Origin: Pseudomonas sp. REP124
Lineage (GTDB): Bacteria; Pseudomonadota; Gammaproteobacteria; Pseudomonadales; Pseudomonadaceae
Length of the DNA stretch: 64,000 nucleotides
NCBI RefSeq assembly: GCF_020164475.1
Contig: NZ_JAIQWX010000015.1
Span: forward strand, 1 to 64,000
Reading direction: 5' to 3'
Position numbers and translations under genes: made by a program. This document shows positions 30,398-44,361 of this stretch, piece after piece. Within the stretch, counting starts at the first letter, position 1. Each line of letters opens with the position of its first letter. The notes beneath the pieces were generated by a model that was given only the letters and a program-made list of their open reading frames with translations, did not search any database and had not been told where the DNA came from.

Positions 30398-32290
30398 GTG
30401 GATTTCCCTTCCCGTTTTGAAGTGATCGTCATCGGCGGCGGTCATGCCGGTACCGAGGCAGCACTGGCCTCAGCACGTATGGGGGTAAAAACCCTGTTGC
30501 TGACGCATAACGTGGAAACCCTCGGTGCCATGAGTTGCAACCCCGCGATTGGCGGGATTGGCAAAAGCCACCTGGTAAAGGAAATCGACGCCCTGGGTGG
30601 TGCGATGGCCTTGGCCACCGATAAAGGTGGTATCCAGTTCCGCGTATTGAACAGCCGCAAAGGCCCGGCCGTACGAGCAACCCGTGCGCAGGCGGACCGT
30701 GCTCTCTACAAGGCTGCTATCCGCGAAATCCTGGAAAACCAGCCGAACCTGTGGATATTTCAACAGGCCGCCGACGACCTGATCGTCGAGCAGGACCAGG
30801 TCCGTGGTGTGGTCACGCAAATGGGCCTGCGTTTCATGGCCGATTCTGTGGTTTTGACCACTGGCACCTTCCTCGGGGGACTTATCCACATCGGCATGCA
30901 GAATTTTTCCGGTGGTCGTGCGGGTGATCCACCGTCGATCGCCCTCGCGCACCGTCTGCGTGAACTGCCGCTGCGTGTCGGTCGCCTGAAAACCGGTACG
31001 CCACCGCGTATCGACGCTCGCTCTGTGGATTTCTCGGTCATGACCGAGCAAGCGGGCGATACACCGATTCCGGTGATGTCCTTCATGGGCTCCAAAGAGT
31101 TGCATCCACAACAGATCAGCTGCTGGATCACCCATACCAACGCGCGTACCCACGAAATCATTGCCGCCAACCTTGATCGGTCGCCGATGTATTCCGGTGT
31201 CATCGAAGGTATCGGCCCGCGTTACTGCCCGTCGATCGAAGACAAGATCCATCGCTTTGCCGACAAGGAAAGCCATCAGGTCTTCATCGAGCCGGAAGGT
31301 TTGACGACTAACGAGCTGTATCCGAACGGGATATCCACATCGCTCCCGTTCGACGTGCAATTGCAGATCGTTCAGTCGATCCGCGGCATGGAAAACGCGC
31401 ACATCGTGCGTCCAGGCTATGCCATCGAATACGATTACTTCGATCCGCGGGATCTGAAGTACAGCCTGGAAACCAAAGTGATCGGCGGCCTGTTTTTCGC
31501 CGGTCAGATCAATGGCACAACCGGTTACGAAGAAGCTGGCGCCCAGGGTTTGCTGGCCGGAGCCAACGCCGCGCTGCGTGCACAGGGCAAAGACGCCTGG
31601 TGTCCGCGTCGCGATGAAGCGTACATCGGCGTACTGGTCGACGACCTGATTACCCTTGGTACTCAAGAGCCGTACCGCATGTTCACCTCGCGTGCCGAAT
31701 ACCGTCTGATTCTTCGCGAAGACAACGCCGACCTGCGCTTGACCGAAAAAGGCCGTGAGTTGGGTCTGGTCGATGATGAGCGTTGGGCTGCATTCAGCAA
31801 AAAACGCGAAAGCATCACGCTGGAAGAACAGCGCCTGAAAAGTACCTGGGTTCGACCTGGCACCGAGCAGGGCGACGCGATCGCCGAAAAATTCGGCACG
31901 CCGCTGACCCACGAATACAACTTGCTCAATCTCTTGAGCCGTCCGGAAATCGACTACGCTGGTCTCATCTCCGTCACCGGTGACGGCGCAGAAGATCCAC
32001 AGGTCGCCGAGCAGGTCGAAATCAAGACCAAATACGCCGGTTACATCGACCGTCAACAGGATGAAATCGCCCGACTGCGCGCCAGCGAAGACACGAAACT
32101 GCCTGTGGATATCGATTACACGAGCATTTCCGGTCTTTCCAAAGAGATCCAGAGCAAGCTCGGTACGACCCGTCCCGAGACTTTGGGCCAGGCGTCGCGT
32201 ATCCCGGGCGTTACCCCGGCAGCGATTTCGCTGCTGATGATTCATTTGAAAAAACGCGGCGCTGGCCGTCAGTTGGAGCAAAGCGCTTGA
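30398..32290 (+). CDS. mnmG: tRNA uridine 5-carboxymethylaminomethyl modification enzyme MnmG (GidA)
   Basis: FAD-dependent partner of MnmE in wobble-uridine modification. The 630-residue protein has the N-terminal FAD fold [17 protein letters not shown], the conserved [16 protein letters not shown] and [15 protein letters not shown], and a C-terminal helical MnmE-binding domain. The start is taken as the second of two adjacent GTG codons (30398), because GAGGTG at 30388-30393 gives better spacing; the first, at 30395, would add one residue. The stop overlaps the rsmG start. An exact DnaA box lies in the gene at 30882-30890. Confidence 0.97.
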   Translation: MDFPSRFEVIVIGGGHAGTEAALASARMGVKTLLLTHNVETLGAMSCNPAIGGIGKSHLVKEIDALGGAMALATDKGGIQFRVLNSRKGPAVRATRAQADRALYKAAIREILENQPNLWIFQQAADDLIVEQDQVRGVVTQMGLRFMADSVVLTTGTFLGGLIHIGMQNFSGGRAGDPPSIALAHRLRELPLRVGRLKTGTPPRIDARSVDFSVMTEQAGDTPIPVMSFMGSKELHPQQISCWITHTNARTHEIIAANLDRSPMYSGVIEGIGPRYCPSIEDKIHRFADKESHQVFIEPEGLTTNELYPNGISTSLPFDVQLQIVQSIRGMENAHIVRPGYAIEYDYFDPRDLKYSLETKVIGGLFFAGQINGTTGYEEAGAQGLLAGANAALRAQGKDAWCPRRDEAYIGVLVDDLITLGTQEPYRMFTSRAEYRLILREDNADLRLTEKGRELGLVDDERWAAFSKKRESITLEEQRLKSTWVRPGTEQGDAIAEKFGTPLTHEYNLLNLLSRPEIDYAGLISVTGDGAEDPQVAEQVEIKTKYAGYIDRQQDEIARLRASEDTKLPVDIDYTSISGLSKEIQSKLGTTRPETLGQASRIPGVTPAAISLLMIHLKKRGAGRQLEQSA

Positions 32291-32931
32291 GTTCGTTGGT
32301 CACCTCGCAACATGCCGAAGAGTTATCCACAGGCGCTCGCCAACTGGGTGTCACGCTGACAGAAGCCCAGCACACGCAGCTGCTGGGTTATCTGGCCCTG
32401 TTGATCAAATGGAACAAGGCCTACAACCTGACCGCGGTGCGTGATCCGGACGAAATGGTGTCGCGCCATTTGCTCGATAGCCTGAGCGTGATGTCATTCA
32501 TCGAAAACGGTCGCTGGCTGGACGTGGGCAGTGGCGGCGGCATGCCGGGCATCCCGTTGGCCATCCTGTTTCCCGAGTCGCAAGTGACCTGCCTCGACAG
32601 CAACGGCAAGAAAACCCGGTTCCTGACCCAGGTCAAACTCGAACTCCAGCTGGATAACCTGCAAGTTATCCACAGTCGCGTCGAAGCGTTCCAGCCTGCA
32701 CAGCCATTCAACGGGATCATTTCCCGCGCTTTCAGCAGCATGGAAAACTTCACCAACTGGACTCGTCACCTCGGCGACGCCGATACACGCTGGCTGGCAA
32801 TGAAGGGCGTTCATCCAGCCGATGAACTGGTAGCATTGCCGACAGATTTCCACCTCGATAGCGAACACGCCCTGGCCGTACCCGGTTGCCAAGGCCAACG
32901 CCATCTGCTGATACTGCGCCGCACGGCATGA
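32287..32931 (+). CDS. rsmG: 16S rRNA (guanine527-N7) methyltransferase
   Basis: SAM-dependent methyltransferase (GidB) of the 30S subunit; loss gives low-level streptomycin resistance in other bacteria. The 214-residue protein has the SAM motif [18 protein letters not shown] near residue 75 and the substrate-side [20 protein letters not shown]. It starts at TTG overlapping the mnmG stop (TTGA), so it is coupled to mnmG. Two exact DnaA boxes lie in the gene (32323-32331 and 32666-32674). Confidence 0.95.
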   Translation: MSSLVTSQHAEELSTGARQLGVTLTEAQHTQLLGYLALLIKWNKAYNLTAVRDPDEMVSRHLLDSLSVMSFIENGRWLDVGSGGGMPGIPLAILFPESQVTCLDSNGKKTRFLTQVKLELQLDNLQVIHSRVEAFQPAQPFNGIISRAFSSMENFTNWTRHLGDADTRWLAMKGVHPADELVALPTDFHLDSEHALAVPGCQGQRHLLILRRTA

Positions 32932-32949
32932 TTGGGAACACAAGCAAGA

Positions 32950-33747
32950 ATGGCTAAGGTATTCGCGATTGCGAACCAGAAGGGTGGTGTGGGCAAGACC
33001 ACCACCTGCATCAACCTCGCAGCATCGCTCGTCGCCACCAAGCGCCGGGTGCTGTTGATCGATCTCGATCCACAGGGCAACGCCACCATGGGTAGCGGTG
33101 TGGATAAACATGGCCTGGAAAACTCGGTCTATGACCTGCTGATCGGCGAATGCGATCTGGCTCAGGCCATGCATTTTTCCGAACACGGCGGTTATCAACT
33201 GCTGCCGGCCAACCGTGACCTGACCGCGGCCGAAGTGGTTCTGCTGGAAATGCAGATGAAGGAGAGCCGCCTGCGCAGTGCGTTGGCGCCGATCCGTGAA
33301 AACTACGATTACATTTTGATCGACTGCCCGCCGTCGCTGTCGATGCTGACGCTGAACGCCCTGGTCGCGTCCGACGGGGTGATTATCCCCATGCAGTGTG
33401 AATACTTTGCACTCGAAGGTCTGAGCGACCTTGTGGATAACATCAAGCGCATCTCTGAACTGCTCAATCCGGACCTGAAGGTCGAAGGCCTGCTGCGTAC
33501 GATGTACGACCCGCGCCTGAGCCTGATGAACGATGTGTCGGCGCAGCTCAAGGAACACTTCGGTGACCAGCTTTACGACACCGTCATTCCGCGCAACATC
33601 CGATTGGCCGAAGCCCCAAGCTATGGCATGCCGGCGCTGGCCTATGACAAGGCCTCCCGCGGTGCAGTCGCCTACCTGGCTCTGGCCGGCGAAATGGTGC
33701 GCCGTCAGCGCAAAAACTCACGCATCGCCGCCGCTCAGGCAACTTAA
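32950..33747 (+). CDS. parA: chromosome partitioning ATPase ParA (Soj)
   Basis: ATP-dependent nucleoid-binding protein that moves ParB-parS complexes to new cell halves. The 265-residue protein begins MAKVFAIANQKGGVGKTTTC with the deviant Walker A motif, then has DLDPQGNAT and DCPPSL. The ATG at 32950 gives the usual N-terminus. Ten bases separate it from parB. Two exact DnaA boxes lie within it (33099-33107 and 33432-33440). Confidence 0.96.
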   Translation: MAKVFAIANQKGGVGKTTTCINLAASLVATKRRVLLIDLDPQGNATMGSGVDKHGLENSVYDLLIGECDLAQAMHFSEHGGYQLLPANRDLTAAEVVLLEMQMKESRLRSALAPIRENYDYILIDCPPSLSMLTLNALVASDGVIIPMQCEYFALEGLSDLVDNIKRISELLNPDLKVEGLLRTMYDPRLSLMNDVSAQLKEHFGDQLYDTVIPRNIRLAEAPSYGMPALAYDKASRGAVAYLALAGEMVRRQRKNSRIAAAQAT

Positions 33748-33756
33748 GGAATCCCC

Positions 33757-34629
33757 ATGGCCGTCAAGAAACGAGGTCTCGGACGAGGACTGGATGCACT
33801 GCTGAGTGGTCCGACCATCAGCTCGCTGGAAGAACAGGCCTCGCAAGCCGATCACCGCGAGTTGCAGCATTTGCCGCTGGATCTGCTCCAGCGTGGCAAA
33901 TATCAACCGCGACGCGACATGGATTCGCAGGCGCTGGAAGAGTTGGCGCAGTCGATCAAGGCCCAGGGCGTCATGCAACCGATCGTGGTCCGCCCGATCG
34001 GCAGCGGTCGCTATGAAATCATCGCCGGTGAGCGCCGCTGGCGCGCCAGCCAGCAAGCCGGGCAGGAAACCATTCCGGCCATGGTGCGTGATGTGCCGGA
34101 TGAAACCGCGATCGCCATGGCGCTGATCGAGAACATCCAGCGCGAAGACCTCAATCCGATCGAGGAAGCCATTGCCCTGCAGCGTCTGCAGCAGGAATTC
34201 CAGCTGACTCAGCAACAGGTTGCTGAAGCGGTCGGCAAGTCGCGGGTGACCGTGGCCAACCTGCTGCGCCTGATCTCGCTGCCGGAAGTCATCAAGACCA
34301 TGTTGTCCCATGGCGATCTGGAAATGGGTCATGCCCGTGCATTGCTCGGTTTGCCGGACATTCAACAGGTTGAAGGGGCGCGACATGTTGTCGCACGCGG
34401 ACTGACAGTGCGCCAGACTGAAGCACTGGTTCGCCAGTGGTTGAGTGGCAAACCGGAGCCCGTCGAACCCACCAAAACCGACCCGGATATCGCTCGTCTG
34501 GAGCAGCGTCTGGCCGAGCGCCTAGGCTCTGCGGTGCAGATTCGCCACGGTAAGAAGGGAAAGGGTCAGTTGGTGATTGGCTACAACTCTCTGGATGAGC
34601 TTCAAGGCGTACTTGCTCATATCCGCTGA
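33757..34629 (+). CDS. parB: chromosome partitioning protein ParB (Spo0J)
   Basis: CTPase that loads at parS and spreads along DNA. The 290-residue protein has the N-terminal ParA-stimulating basic segment KKRGLGRGLDALLSG, the ParB/CTP-binding box with AGERRWRASQQAG, a helix-turn-helix region (LTQQQVAEAVGKSRVTVANL) and a C-terminal dimerisation domain. Its substrate sites are the five GTTCCACGTGGAAC elements found in this window. Confidence 0.96.
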   Translation: MAVKKRGLGRGLDALLSGPTISSLEEQASQADHRELQHLPLDLLQRGKYQPRRDMDSQALEELAQSIKAQGVMQPIVVRPIGSGRYEIIAGERRWRASQQAGQETIPAMVRDVPDETAIAMALIENIQREDLNPIEEAIALQRLQQEFQLTQQQVAEAVGKSRVTVANLLRLISLPEVIKTMLSHGDLEMGHARALLGLPDIQQVEGARHVVARGLTVRQTEALVRQWLSGKPEPVEPTKTDPDIARLEQRLAERLGSAVQIRHGKKGKGQLVIGYNSLDELQGVLAHIR

Positions 34630-34674
34630 AACATTTCCTCATGTAGCGCGCAGTCGGAAATCACTACCTGACAG

Positions 34675-34703
34675 TTGAATAGGGGCAAAACCGCCCCTAT
34701 ACT
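34675..34703 (+). promoter_or_regulatory. sigma-70 promoter of the atp operon with palindromic spacer
   Basis: TTGAAT (34675-34680) and TATACT (34698-34703) are 17 bases apart. The spacer is itself an inverted repeat, AGGGGC and GCCCCT around a six-base loop. It lies 75 bases upstream of atpI and could also serve as a protein site. Confidence 0.78.
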
Positions 34704-34777
34704 CTGCGCGCATTTTGTCGGCACAAATTATGCCAAGTTATTGAATTCTGGCAGCCGACCATTGGAGAGCAATAGTG

Positions 34778-36071
<1,294 letters not shown>

Positions 36072-36095
36072 GACCAGTTTCGACTAGTCTGATGT

Positions 36096-36117
36096 CCCTC
36101 TCGGTCAAACGAGAGGG
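36096..36117 (+). terminator. stem-loop between atpB and atpE
   Basis: Perfect arms CCCTCTCG and CGAGAGGG around a GTCAAA loop in the 134-base gap. The following GGGCCTTTAA is a poor T-run, so it is more likely an mRNA stability or partial-termination element that changes subunit c output than a full terminator. Confidence 0.55.
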
Positions 36118-36190
36118 GGCCTTTAACGAGGCCTCTGAAACGATTTGTTTTACCGCTTTAAATTAAAAAAACCTAAACCATACGACGTAA

Positions 36191-36463
<273 letters not shown>

Positions 36464-36521
36464 TTACTCGGATCTTCCGGGTAATTTGGTGTGATGGACA
36501 ACGTAACTGCGAGGTGTTGGC

Positions 36522-36992
36522 GTGAACATTAATGCGACCCTGATTGGCCAGTCCGTTGCGTTCCTGATTTTTGTACTGTTCTGCATGAAGTTCGTATGGC
36601 CTCCGGTCATCGCGGCTCTGCACGAACGTCAGAAGAAGATCGCTGATGGTCTGGACGCTGCCAGCCGAGCAGCTCGCGACCTGGAGTTGGCCCAAGAAAA
36701 AGCGGGTCAGCAACTGCGCGAAGCGAAAGCTCAGGCAGCTGAAATCATCGAGCAAGCCAAGAAACGCGGTAGCCAGATTGTCGACGAAGCCCGTGAACAG
36801 GCTCGCGTCGAAGCTGACCGTGTGAAGGCTCAGGCTCAGGCCGAGATCGAACAGGAACTGAACAGTGTCAAAGACGCGCTGCGCGCCCAAGTGGGTAGCC
36901 TGGCCGTTGGCGGTGCTGAGAAGATCCTGGGTGCCACAATCGATCAAAACGCGCACGCAGAGCTGGTTAACAAACTGGCTGCTGAAATCTAA
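36522..36992 (+). CDS. atpF: ATP synthase F0 subunit b
   Basis: Peripheral stalk subunit: one N-terminal membrane helix ([16 protein letters not shown]) followed by a long charged coiled coil (residues about 30-130; [20 protein letters not shown]). 156 residues is the normal length. The start codon is GTG. Confidence 0.97.
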   Translation: MNINATLIGQSVAFLIFVLFCMKFVWPPVIAALHERQKKIADGLDAASRAARDLELAQEKAGQQLREAKAQAAEIIEQAKKRGSQIVDEAREQARVEADRVKAQAQAEIEQELNSVKDALRAQVGSLAVGGAEKILGATIDQNAHAELVNKLAAEI

Positions 36993-37004
36993 GCGAGGGC
37001 GATC

Positions 37005-37541
37005 ATGGCAGAACTGACCACGTTGGCCCGACCTTACGCTAAGGCGGCCTTCGAGCACGCTCAGGCCCACCAGCAACTGGCCAATTGGTCAGCCATGCTC
37101 GGCCTGGCAGCAGCGGTGTCGCAAGACGACACCATGCAGCGTGTGCTCAAGGCCCCGCGACTGACGAGCGCAGAAAAGGCCGCCACGTTCATTGACGTGT
37201 GCGGCGACAAGTTTGATGTAAAAGTGCAGAACTTCATTCACGTCGTTGCCGAAAACGACCGTCTCTCGCTGTTGCCGGAGATTGCCGCTCAGTTCGACCT
37301 GTACAAGGCCGAGCAAGAGAAGTCGGTAGACGTTGAAGTGACCAGTGCTTTTGCATTGAACCAAGAACAGCAAGACAAACTCGCCAAGGTTCTCAGTGCA
37401 CGACTCAACCGGGAAGTGCGCCTGCAAGTCGAGGAAGACAGCTCCCTTATTGGTGGTGTTGTCATCCGCGCCGGCGACCTGGTTATCGATGGCTCGATTC
37501 GCGGCAAAATCGCGAAACTTGCCGAAGCATTGAAATCTTGA
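37005..37541 (+). CDS. atpH: ATP synthase F1 subunit delta
   Basis: Connects the peripheral stalk to the top of F1. The 178-residue protein begins with the conserved [18 protein letters not shown] and ends in the C-terminal signature [20 protein letters not shown]. It starts 12 bases after atpF. Confidence 0.97.
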   Translation: MAELTTLARPYAKAAFEHAQAHQQLANWSAMLGLAAAVSQDDTMQRVLKAPRLTSAEKAATFIDVCGDKFDVKVQNFIHVVAENDRLSLLPEIAAQFDLYKAEQEKSVDVEVTSAFALNQEQQDKLAKVLSARLNREVRLQVEEDSSLIGGVVIRAGDLVIDGSIRGKIAKLAEALKS

Positions 37542-37562
37542 GTTTGAAGGGGCAGCAGAGCA

Positions 37563-39107
37563 ATGCAGCAACTCAATCCTTCCGAAATAAGTGAAATTAT
37601 CAAGGGCCGCATCGACAAGCTCGATGTGACCTCCCAAGCCCGTAACGAAGGCACTGTCGTCAGCGTATCTGACGGCATCGTGCGGATTCACGGTCTGGCC
37701 GACGTAATGTACGGCGAGATGATCGAGTTTCCGGGCGGCGTCTACGGTATGGCCCTCAACCTGGAGCAAGACTCCGTAGGTGCCGTTGTATTGGGCGCAT
37801 ACACCAGTCTGGCTGAAGGCATGAGCGCCAAGTGCACAGGCCGCATCCTGCAGGTTCCGGTTGGTAAGGAACTGCTGGGTCGCGTAGTCGACGCACTGGG
37901 TAACCCAGTTGACGGCAAAGGTCCGCTGAACAACACCGAGACCGACGCGGTCGAGAAAGTTGCTCCAGGCGTGATCTGGCGTAAGTCGGTAGACCAGCCT
38001 GTACAGACTGGCTACAAGGCTGTCGATGCCATGATCCCTGTCGGCCGTGGCCAGCGTGAGCTGATCATCGGTGACCGTCAGATCGGTAAAACCGCTCTGG
38101 CGATCGACGCGATCATCAACCAGAAAGACAGCGGCATTTTCTGCGTATACGTTGCAATCGGTCAGAAGCAATCGACCATCGCCAACGTTGTTCGCAAGCT
38201 GGAAGAAAACGGCGCTCTGGCCAACACGATCATCGTGGCTGCCAGTGCTTCGGAATCTCCTGCACTGCAATACCTGGCACCGTACTCCGGTTGCACCATG
38301 GGCGAATACTTCCGCGACCGCGGTGAAGACGCGCTGATCGTTTATGACGATCTGTCCAAGCAAGCAGTGGCGTACCGCCAGATTTCCCTGCTGCTGCGCC
38401 GTCCACCAGGACGTGAAGCTTACCCAGGCGACGTGTTCTATCTCCACTCCCGTCTGCTGGAGCGCGCATCCCGCGTTTCGGAAGAGTACGTAGAGAAGTT
38501 CACCAACGGCGCAGTGACTGGCAAAACCGGTTCCCTGACTGCACTGCCGATCATCGAAACCCAGGCTGGCGACGTTTCCGCGTTCGTTCCGACCAACGTG
38601 ATTTCCATCACCGACGGTCAGATCTTCCTGGAATCGGCCATGTTCAACTCGGGCATCCGCCCTGCAGTGAACGCCGGTGTTTCGGTATCCCGTGTGGGTG
38701 GTGCCGCTCAGACCAAGATCATCAAGAAGCTCTCCGGTGGTATCCGTACCGCTCTGGCTCAGTACCGTGAACTGGCGGCATTCGCCCAGTTCGCTTCTGA
38801 CCTGGACGAAGCGACCCGTAAGCAACTTGAGCATGGTCAGCGCGTAACCGAGCTGATGAAGCAGAAGCAATACGCGCCAATGTCGATCGCCGACATGTCG
38901 CTGTCGCTGTATGCCGCTGAGCGTGGGTTCCTGACTGACGTTGAAAACGCCAAAGTCGGCAGCTTTGAACAAGCGCTGATTGCTTACTTCAACCGCGATC
39001 ACGCCGATTTGATGGCGAAGATCAACGTGAAGGGTGATTTCAACGACGAAATCGACGCTGGCCTCAAAGCCGGTATCGAGAAGTTCAAGGCCACCCAAAC
39101 CTGGTAA
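37563..39107 (+). CDS. atpA: ATP synthase F1 subunit alpha
   Basis: Non-catalytic nucleotide-binding subunit of the F1 hexamer. The 514 residues include the P-loop [11 protein letters not shown] near 170 and the conserved arginine-finger region [17 protein letters not shown]. It is followed by a GCAA-loop hairpin before atpG. Confidence 0.98.
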   Translation: MQQLNPSEISEIIKGRIDKLDVTSQARNEGTVVSVSDGIVRIHGLADVMYGEMIEFPGGVYGMALNLEQDSVGAVVLGAYTSLAEGMSAKCTGRILQVPVGKELLGRVVDALGNPVDGKGPLNNTETDAVEKVAPGVIWRKSVDQPVQTGYKAVDAMIPVGRGQRELIIGDRQIGKTALAIDAIINQKDSGIFCVYVAIGQKQSTIANVVRKLEENGALANTIIVAASASESPALQYLAPYSGCTMGEYFRDRGEDALIVYDDLSKQAVAYRQISLLLRRPPGREAYPGDVFYLHSRLLERASRVSEEYVEKFTNGAVTGKTGSLTALPIIETQAGDVSAFVPTNVISITDGQIFLESAMFNSGIRPAVNAGVSVSRVGGAAQTKIIKKLSGGIRTALAQYRELAAFAQFASDLDEATRKQLEHGQRVTELMKQKQYAPMSIADMSLSLYAAERGFLTDVENAKVGSFEQALIAYFNRDHADLMAKINVKGDFNDEIDAGLKAGIEKFKATQTW

Positions 39108-39113
39108 GCCGCA

Positions 39114-39135
39114 GCGGGGGCCGCAAGGCCCCCGC
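39114..39135 (+). other. GNRA-loop hairpin between atpA and atpG
   Basis: Perfect nine-base arms GCGGGGGCC and GGCCCCCGC around a GCAA tetraloop, in the 50-base gap. It has no U-tract, so it is a candidate mRNA-stabilising or processing element. A second GCAA hairpin separates atpD from atpC. Confidence 0.7.
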
Positions 39136-39157
39136 TTGCTAACCTGATAGGTGTTAC

Positions 39158-40018
39158 ATGGCAGGCGCAAAAGAGATTCGCAGTAAGATTGCGAGCATCA
39201 AAAGCACGCAAAAAATTACCAGCGCCATGGAAAAAGTGGCGGTCAGCAAAATGCGCAAGGCACAAATGCGCATGGCTGCTAGCCGTCCTTATGCGGAGCG
39301 CATCCGCCAGGTTATTGGTCATCTGGCCAACGCCAACCCGGAATATCGTCACCCGTTCATGATCGACCGCGAAGTAAAGCGCGTCGGTTATGTCGTAGTG
39401 AGCAGTGACCGTGGTCTGTGTGGTGGCTTGAACACCAACCTGTTCAAGGCTCTGGTCAAGGACATGGCGGTAAACCGTGAAAACGGCGTCGAGATCGATC
39501 TGTGTGTGGTTGGTAGCAAGGGTGCGGCTTTCTTCCGCAACTTCGGCGGTAACGTCGTCGCGGCTATCAGTCACCTGGGTGAAGAGCCGTCGATCAACGA
39601 TTTGATCGGCAGCGTCAAGGTGATGCTGGATGCTTATCTGGACGGCCGTATTGACCGCCTGTCCGTGGTGTCCAACAAGTTCGTCAACACCATGACGCAA
39701 ACGCCAACCGTGGAGCAGTTGATTCCACTGGTGGCAACCCCGGATCAAGAACTCAAGCACCACTGGGACTATCTCTACGAACCGGACGCCAAAGAGCTGC
39801 TTGACGGCCTGATGGTGCGTTACGTGGAGTCGCAGGTCTACCAGGCGGTGGTCGAGAACAACGCGGCTGAACAAGCTGCGCGGATGATCGCGATGAAGAA
39901 CGCTACCGACAACGCCGGTGATTTGATCAGCGAATTGCAGCTGGTCTACAACAAGGCGCGTCAGGCTGCGATCACCCAAGAGATCTCGGAAATCGTCGGC
40001 GGCGCTGCCGCGGTTTAA
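39158..40018 (+). CDS. atpG: ATP synthase F1 subunit gamma
   Basis: Central rotor shaft. The 286-residue protein has the usual N-terminal helix ([20 protein letters not shown]), [14 protein letters not shown] in the Rossmann-like part, and the conserved C-terminal helix ending [15 protein letters not shown]. Confidence 0.97.
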   Translation: MAGAKEIRSKIASIKSTQKITSAMEKVAVSKMRKAQMRMAASRPYAERIRQVIGHLANANPEYRHPFMIDREVKRVGYVVVSSDRGLCGGLNTNLFKALVKDMAVNRENGVEIDLCVVGSKGAAFFRNFGGNVVAAISHLGEEPSINDLIGSVKVMLDAYLDGRIDRLSVVSNKFVNTMTQTPTVEQLIPLVATPDQELKHHWDYLYEPDAKELLDGLMVRYVESQVYQAVVENNAAEQAARMIAMKNATDNAGDLISELQLVYNKARQAAITQEISEIVGGAAAV

Positions 40019-41422
<1,404 letters not shown>

Positions 41423-41427
41423 TCCCG

Positions 41428-41445
41428 GCGCCCGGCAACGGGCGC
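41428..41445 (+). other. GNRA-loop hairpin between atpD and atpC
   Basis: Seven-base arms GCGCCCG and CGGGCGC around a GCAA tetraloop, six bases past the atpD stop. No U-tract follows. It has the same loop as the atpA-atpG hairpin. Confidence 0.65.
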
Positions 41446-41467
41446 TAATTTAGGTTGAGGCAATCAG

Positions 41468-41893
41468 ATGGCTATGACAGTCCATTGCGATATCGTCAGT
41501 GCGGAAGGAGAAATCTTCTCCGGTCTGGTCGAGATGGTGATTGCGCACGGTGCACTGGGTGATCTTGGTATCGCTCTGGGTCACGCGCCGCTGATCACTA
41601 ATCTGAAGCCAGGTCCGATCCGCCTGGTCAAGCAGGGCGGGGAAGAGGAGGTGTATTACATCTCCGGTGGTTTCCTCGAGGTCCAGCCGAACATGGTCAA
41701 GGTTCTCGCCGACACCGTGCAACGTGCTGCCGACCTGGACGAAGCCTCCGCTCAGGAAGCCGTTAAGGCTGCCGAGAAGGCCTTGCATGAGCGTGGCGCG
41801 GAATTCGATTACGGCTCCGCATCCGCACGTCTGGCCGAGGCTGCAGCTCAGCTGCGCACCGTCCAGCAGATCCGCAAGAAGTTCGGCCACTAA
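41468..41893 (+). CDS. atpC: ATP synthase F1 subunit epsilon
   Basis: Regulatory subunit on the central stalk. The 141-residue protein has the beta-sandwich N-terminus ([20 protein letters not shown]) with [14 protein letters not shown] and the C-terminal two-helix arm that can inhibit ATP hydrolysis. It is last in the operon, followed by a strong terminator. Confidence 0.97.
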   Translation: MAMTVHCDIVSAEGEIFSGLVEMVIAHGALGDLGIALGHAPLITNLKPGPIRLVKQGGEEEVYYISGGFLEVQPNMVKVLADTVQRAADLDEASAQEAVKAAEKALHERGAEFDYGSASARLAEAAAQLRTVQQIRKKFGH

Positions 41894-41917
41894 GTCGTGC
41901 TTGTTGTGTGATTGATT

Positions 41918-41946
41918 AAAAAGGGTAGCCTCGGCTACCCTTTTTT
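41918..41946 (+). terminator. rho-independent terminator of the atp operon
   Basis: GGGTAGCC and GGCTACCC flanked by AAAAA and TTTTTT. The symmetric ends allow use in either direction. Confidence 0.9.
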
Positions 41947-42006
41947 CTTTTCCGGTTTTCTTCACTTTGGTCGCAGCCGCTGACCACCCAGGATTGGTAG
42001 CCAGTC

Positions 42007-43374
42007 ATGTCTCTTGAAATCGTAATTCTCGCTGCTGGCCAAGGCACGCGCATGCGTTCGTCCTTGCCGAAGGTTTTGCATCCGATTGCCGGCAATTCGA
42101 TGCTCGGTCATGTTATCCACAGCGCCCGGCAACTTGATCCACAGCGCATTCACGTCGTAATCGGCCACGGTGCCGACGCCGTGCGTGAACGCCTGGCCGC
42201 GGACGATCTGAATTTCGTCCTTCAGGACAAACAACTGGGTACCGGCCACGCCGTCGCCCAGGCGGTTCCTTTCATCGAAGCCGACACTGTGCTGGTGCTG
42301 TACGGTGACGTTCCGCTGATCGAAGTCGAAACCCTGCAACGCCTGCTCAAACTGGTCACCCCAACACAGATGGGCCTGCTGACCGTCGAACTGGACGATG
42401 CCACCGGTTACGGCCGAATCGTTCGCGGCGCGGACGGCAAGGTTGCCGCCATCGTCGAGCACAAGGACGCCACCGAAGCTCAACGCGCTATAAAGGAAGG
42501 CAACACCGGTATCCTCGCGGTACCTGCCGATCGCCTGGCTGAATGGACCGGTCGCCTGTCGAACAACAACGTGCAGGGCGAGTACTACCTGACCGACGTG
42601 ATCGAAATGGCGGTCAAGGACGGTCTGGTGGTGGCCACCGAACAACCCCACGACGCGATGGAAGTGCAGGGCGCCAACGATCGCAAGCAGCTTTCCGAAC
42701 TGGAGCGTCACTATCAATTGCGCGCCGGTCGCCGCCTGATGGCCCAAGGCGTGACCCTGCGTGACCCGGCACGCTTCGATATCCGCGGTGAAGTGACCGT
42801 CGGCCGCGACGTGCTGATCGACATCAACGTTATCCTCGAAGGCAAAGTCGTCATCGAAGACGACGTGGTGATCGGCCCGAACTGCGTGATCAAGGACAGT
42901 ACCCTGCGCAAAGGTGTGGTGATCAAGGCAAACAGCCACATCGAAGGCGCAATTCTGGGCGAGAGCAGCGATGCCGGTCCGTTCGCGCGGCTGCGTCCGG
43001 GCACCGTACTGGAAGCTCGCGCCCATGTGGGTAACTTCGTCGAACTGAAAAACGCCCACATGGGTGAAGGCGCCAAAGCCGGTCACCTTAGCTATCTGGG
43101 CGATGCGGAAATTGGCGCACGCACCAACATCGGCGCCGGCACCATCACCTGCAACTACGATGGTGTGAACAAGTGGAAAACCGTGCTGGGTGAAGACGTT
43201 TTCATCGGTTCCAACAACTCGTTGGTAGCGCCTGTGGATATCTCGTCCGGTGCAACCACTGCGGCAGGTTCGACCATCACGCAGAATGTGGATAAAGATC
43301 AGTTGGCGGTGGGTCGTGCTCGGCAGAAGAACATCGATGGCTGGAAACGGCCTGAGAAGGTCAAGAAGGGCTGA
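42007..43374 (+). CDS. glmU: bifunctional GlcNAc-1-P uridyltransferase / GlcN-1-P acetyltransferase
   Basis: Makes UDP-GlcNAc for peptidoglycan and lipopolysaccharide. The 455-residue protein has the pyrophosphorylase motif [17 protein letters not shown] at its N-terminus and a left-handed beta helix of hexapeptide repeats in the C-terminal half ([20 protein letters not shown]), with the acetyl-CoA-side [19 protein letters not shown]. It shares a pathway with glmS, encoded 1 kb downstream. Two exact DnaA boxes lie in the gene (42113-42121 and 43287-43295). Confidence 0.97.
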   Translation: MSLEIVILAAGQGTRMRSSLPKVLHPIAGNSMLGHVIHSARQLDPQRIHVVIGHGADAVRERLAADDLNFVLQDKQLGTGHAVAQAVPFIEADTVLVLYGDVPLIEVETLQRLLKLVTPTQMGLLTVELDDATGYGRIVRGADGKVAAIVEHKDATEAQRAIKEGNTGILAVPADRLAEWTGRLSNNNVQGEYYLTDVIEMAVKDGLVVATEQPHDAMEVQGANDRKQLSELERHYQLRAGRRLMAQGVTLRDPARFDIRGEVTVGRDVLIDINVILEGKVVIEDDVVIGPNCVIKDSTLRKGVVIKANSHIEGAILGESSDAGPFARLRPGTVLEARAHVGNFVELKNAHMGEGAKAGHLSYLGDAEIGARTNIGAGTITCNYDGVNKWKTVLGEDVFIGSNNSLVAPVDISSGATTAAGSTITQNVDKDQLAVGRARQKNIDGWKRPEKVKKG

Positions 43375-43424
43375 GTTGTCCACAGCCGTGAAATCGCTGA
43401 AGTTATTCACAGGCTGATCAAAGC

Positions 43425-43484
43425 GATTCGCGGGCAAGCCTCGCTCCTACAGTCAGAGGTAGGTGTGAGCCTTGCTCGCGAACG
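43425..43484. repeat. imperfect inverted REP pair
   Basis: Left part ATTCGCGGGCAAGCCTCGCT and a degenerate reversed right part with GAGCCTTGCTCGCGAAC. It lies between glmU and glmR and could form a long hairpin after glmU. A DnaA box follows directly at 43487-43495. Confidence 0.7.
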
Positions 43485-43558
43485 TTTTATCCACAGATCT
43501 TTTTATCGCACCGCGCTTGACGAAGTTTCACTGATAGGTTTTGATTGGTGCTGTTAAC

Positions 43559-43571
43559 TTTCGAAACGAAA
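43559..43571. promoter_or_regulatory. candidate GlmR operator
   Basis: TTTCGAAACGAAA, an inverted repeat TTTCG-AAA-CGAAA located 13 bases upstream of the glmR start. Similar TTTCGAAA sequences are common targets of DeoR-family regulators; self-regulation is inferred. Confidence 0.4.
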
Positions 43572-43583
43572 CTTATCTTCCTC

Positions 43584-44360
43584 ATGTCCAAGCGCAACAC
43601 ACCTCAACGTCGGCACAACATTCTTGCCTTGCTCAACGAGCAGGGTGAAGTGAGTGTGGATGAACTGGCCAAACGTTTCGAAACTTCCGAAGTTACGATT
43701 CGCAAGGATTTGGCCGCGCTTGAAAGCAATGGTTTGCTGCTCCGTCGTTATGGCGGCGCGATCACCATGCCTCAGGAACTGGTGGCCGATATCGGTCAGC
43801 CTGTCTCCAGATACAAGCAAGCCATCGCTCGTGCTGCGGTCACGCGGATTCGCGAGCATGCTCGGATCATCATCGACAGCGGCAGCACGACAGCCGCGAT
43901 GATTCCCGAACTCGGTCAACAACCGGGCCTGGTGGTGATGACCAATTCCCTGCATGTCGCCAATGCGTTGAGCGAGCTCGAACACGAGCCCGTGCTGCTG
44001 ATGACTGGCGGAACCTGGGATCCGCATTCCGAGTCATTTCAAGGGCAGGTTGCCGAGCAGGTACTACGCTCCTACGACTTCGATCAATTGTTCATCGGTG
44101 CCGATGGCATCGATCTGGTTCGCGGTACAACCACCTTCAACGAACTGCTGGGGCTGAGCCGCGTCATGGCCGAAGTTGCCCGGGAAGTGGTGGTGATGGT
44201 GGAGGCCGACAAGATCGGCCGCAAGATTCCCAACCTGGAGCTGCCCTGGAGCAGTGTCCATACCCTCATTACGGACGATCGCCTGCCCCTCGAGGCCCGC
44301 GATCAAATACAGGCCCGCGGCATCAATCTGATTTGCGCGGCTGTCAGTCAGGAGAAATAA
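43584..44360 (+). CDS. glmR: DeoR-family regulator GlmR
   Basis: Likely transcriptional regulator of amino-sugar synthesis. The 258-residue protein has an N-terminal helix-turn-helix ([20 protein letters not shown], then [20 protein letters not shown]) and a DeoR sugar-phosphate-binding domain ([21 protein letters not shown]). It lies directly before glmS, with a single base between stop and start; the same order is found in P. aeruginosa. The ATG at 43584 is chosen for its fit with family N-termini; an upstream GTG at 43545 is an alternative that would include the candidate operator. Confidence 0.9.
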   Translation: MSKRNTPQRRHNILALLNEQGEVSVDELAKRFETSEVTIRKDLAALESNGLLLRRYGGAITMPQELVADIGQPVSRYKQAIARAAVTRIREHARIIIDSGSTTAAMIPELGQQPGLVVMTNSLHVANALSELEHEPVLLMTGGTWDPHSESFQGQVAEQVLRSYDFDQLFIGADGIDLVRGTTTFNELLGLSRVMAEVAREVVVMVEADKIGRKIPNLELPWSSVHTLITDDRLPLEARDQIQARGINLICAAVSQEK

Positions 44361-44361
44361 C

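Noticed and set aside
37089..39170. 693-codon open frame opposite atpH/atpA
   Set aside because: Antisense shadow of highly conserved ATP synthase genes.
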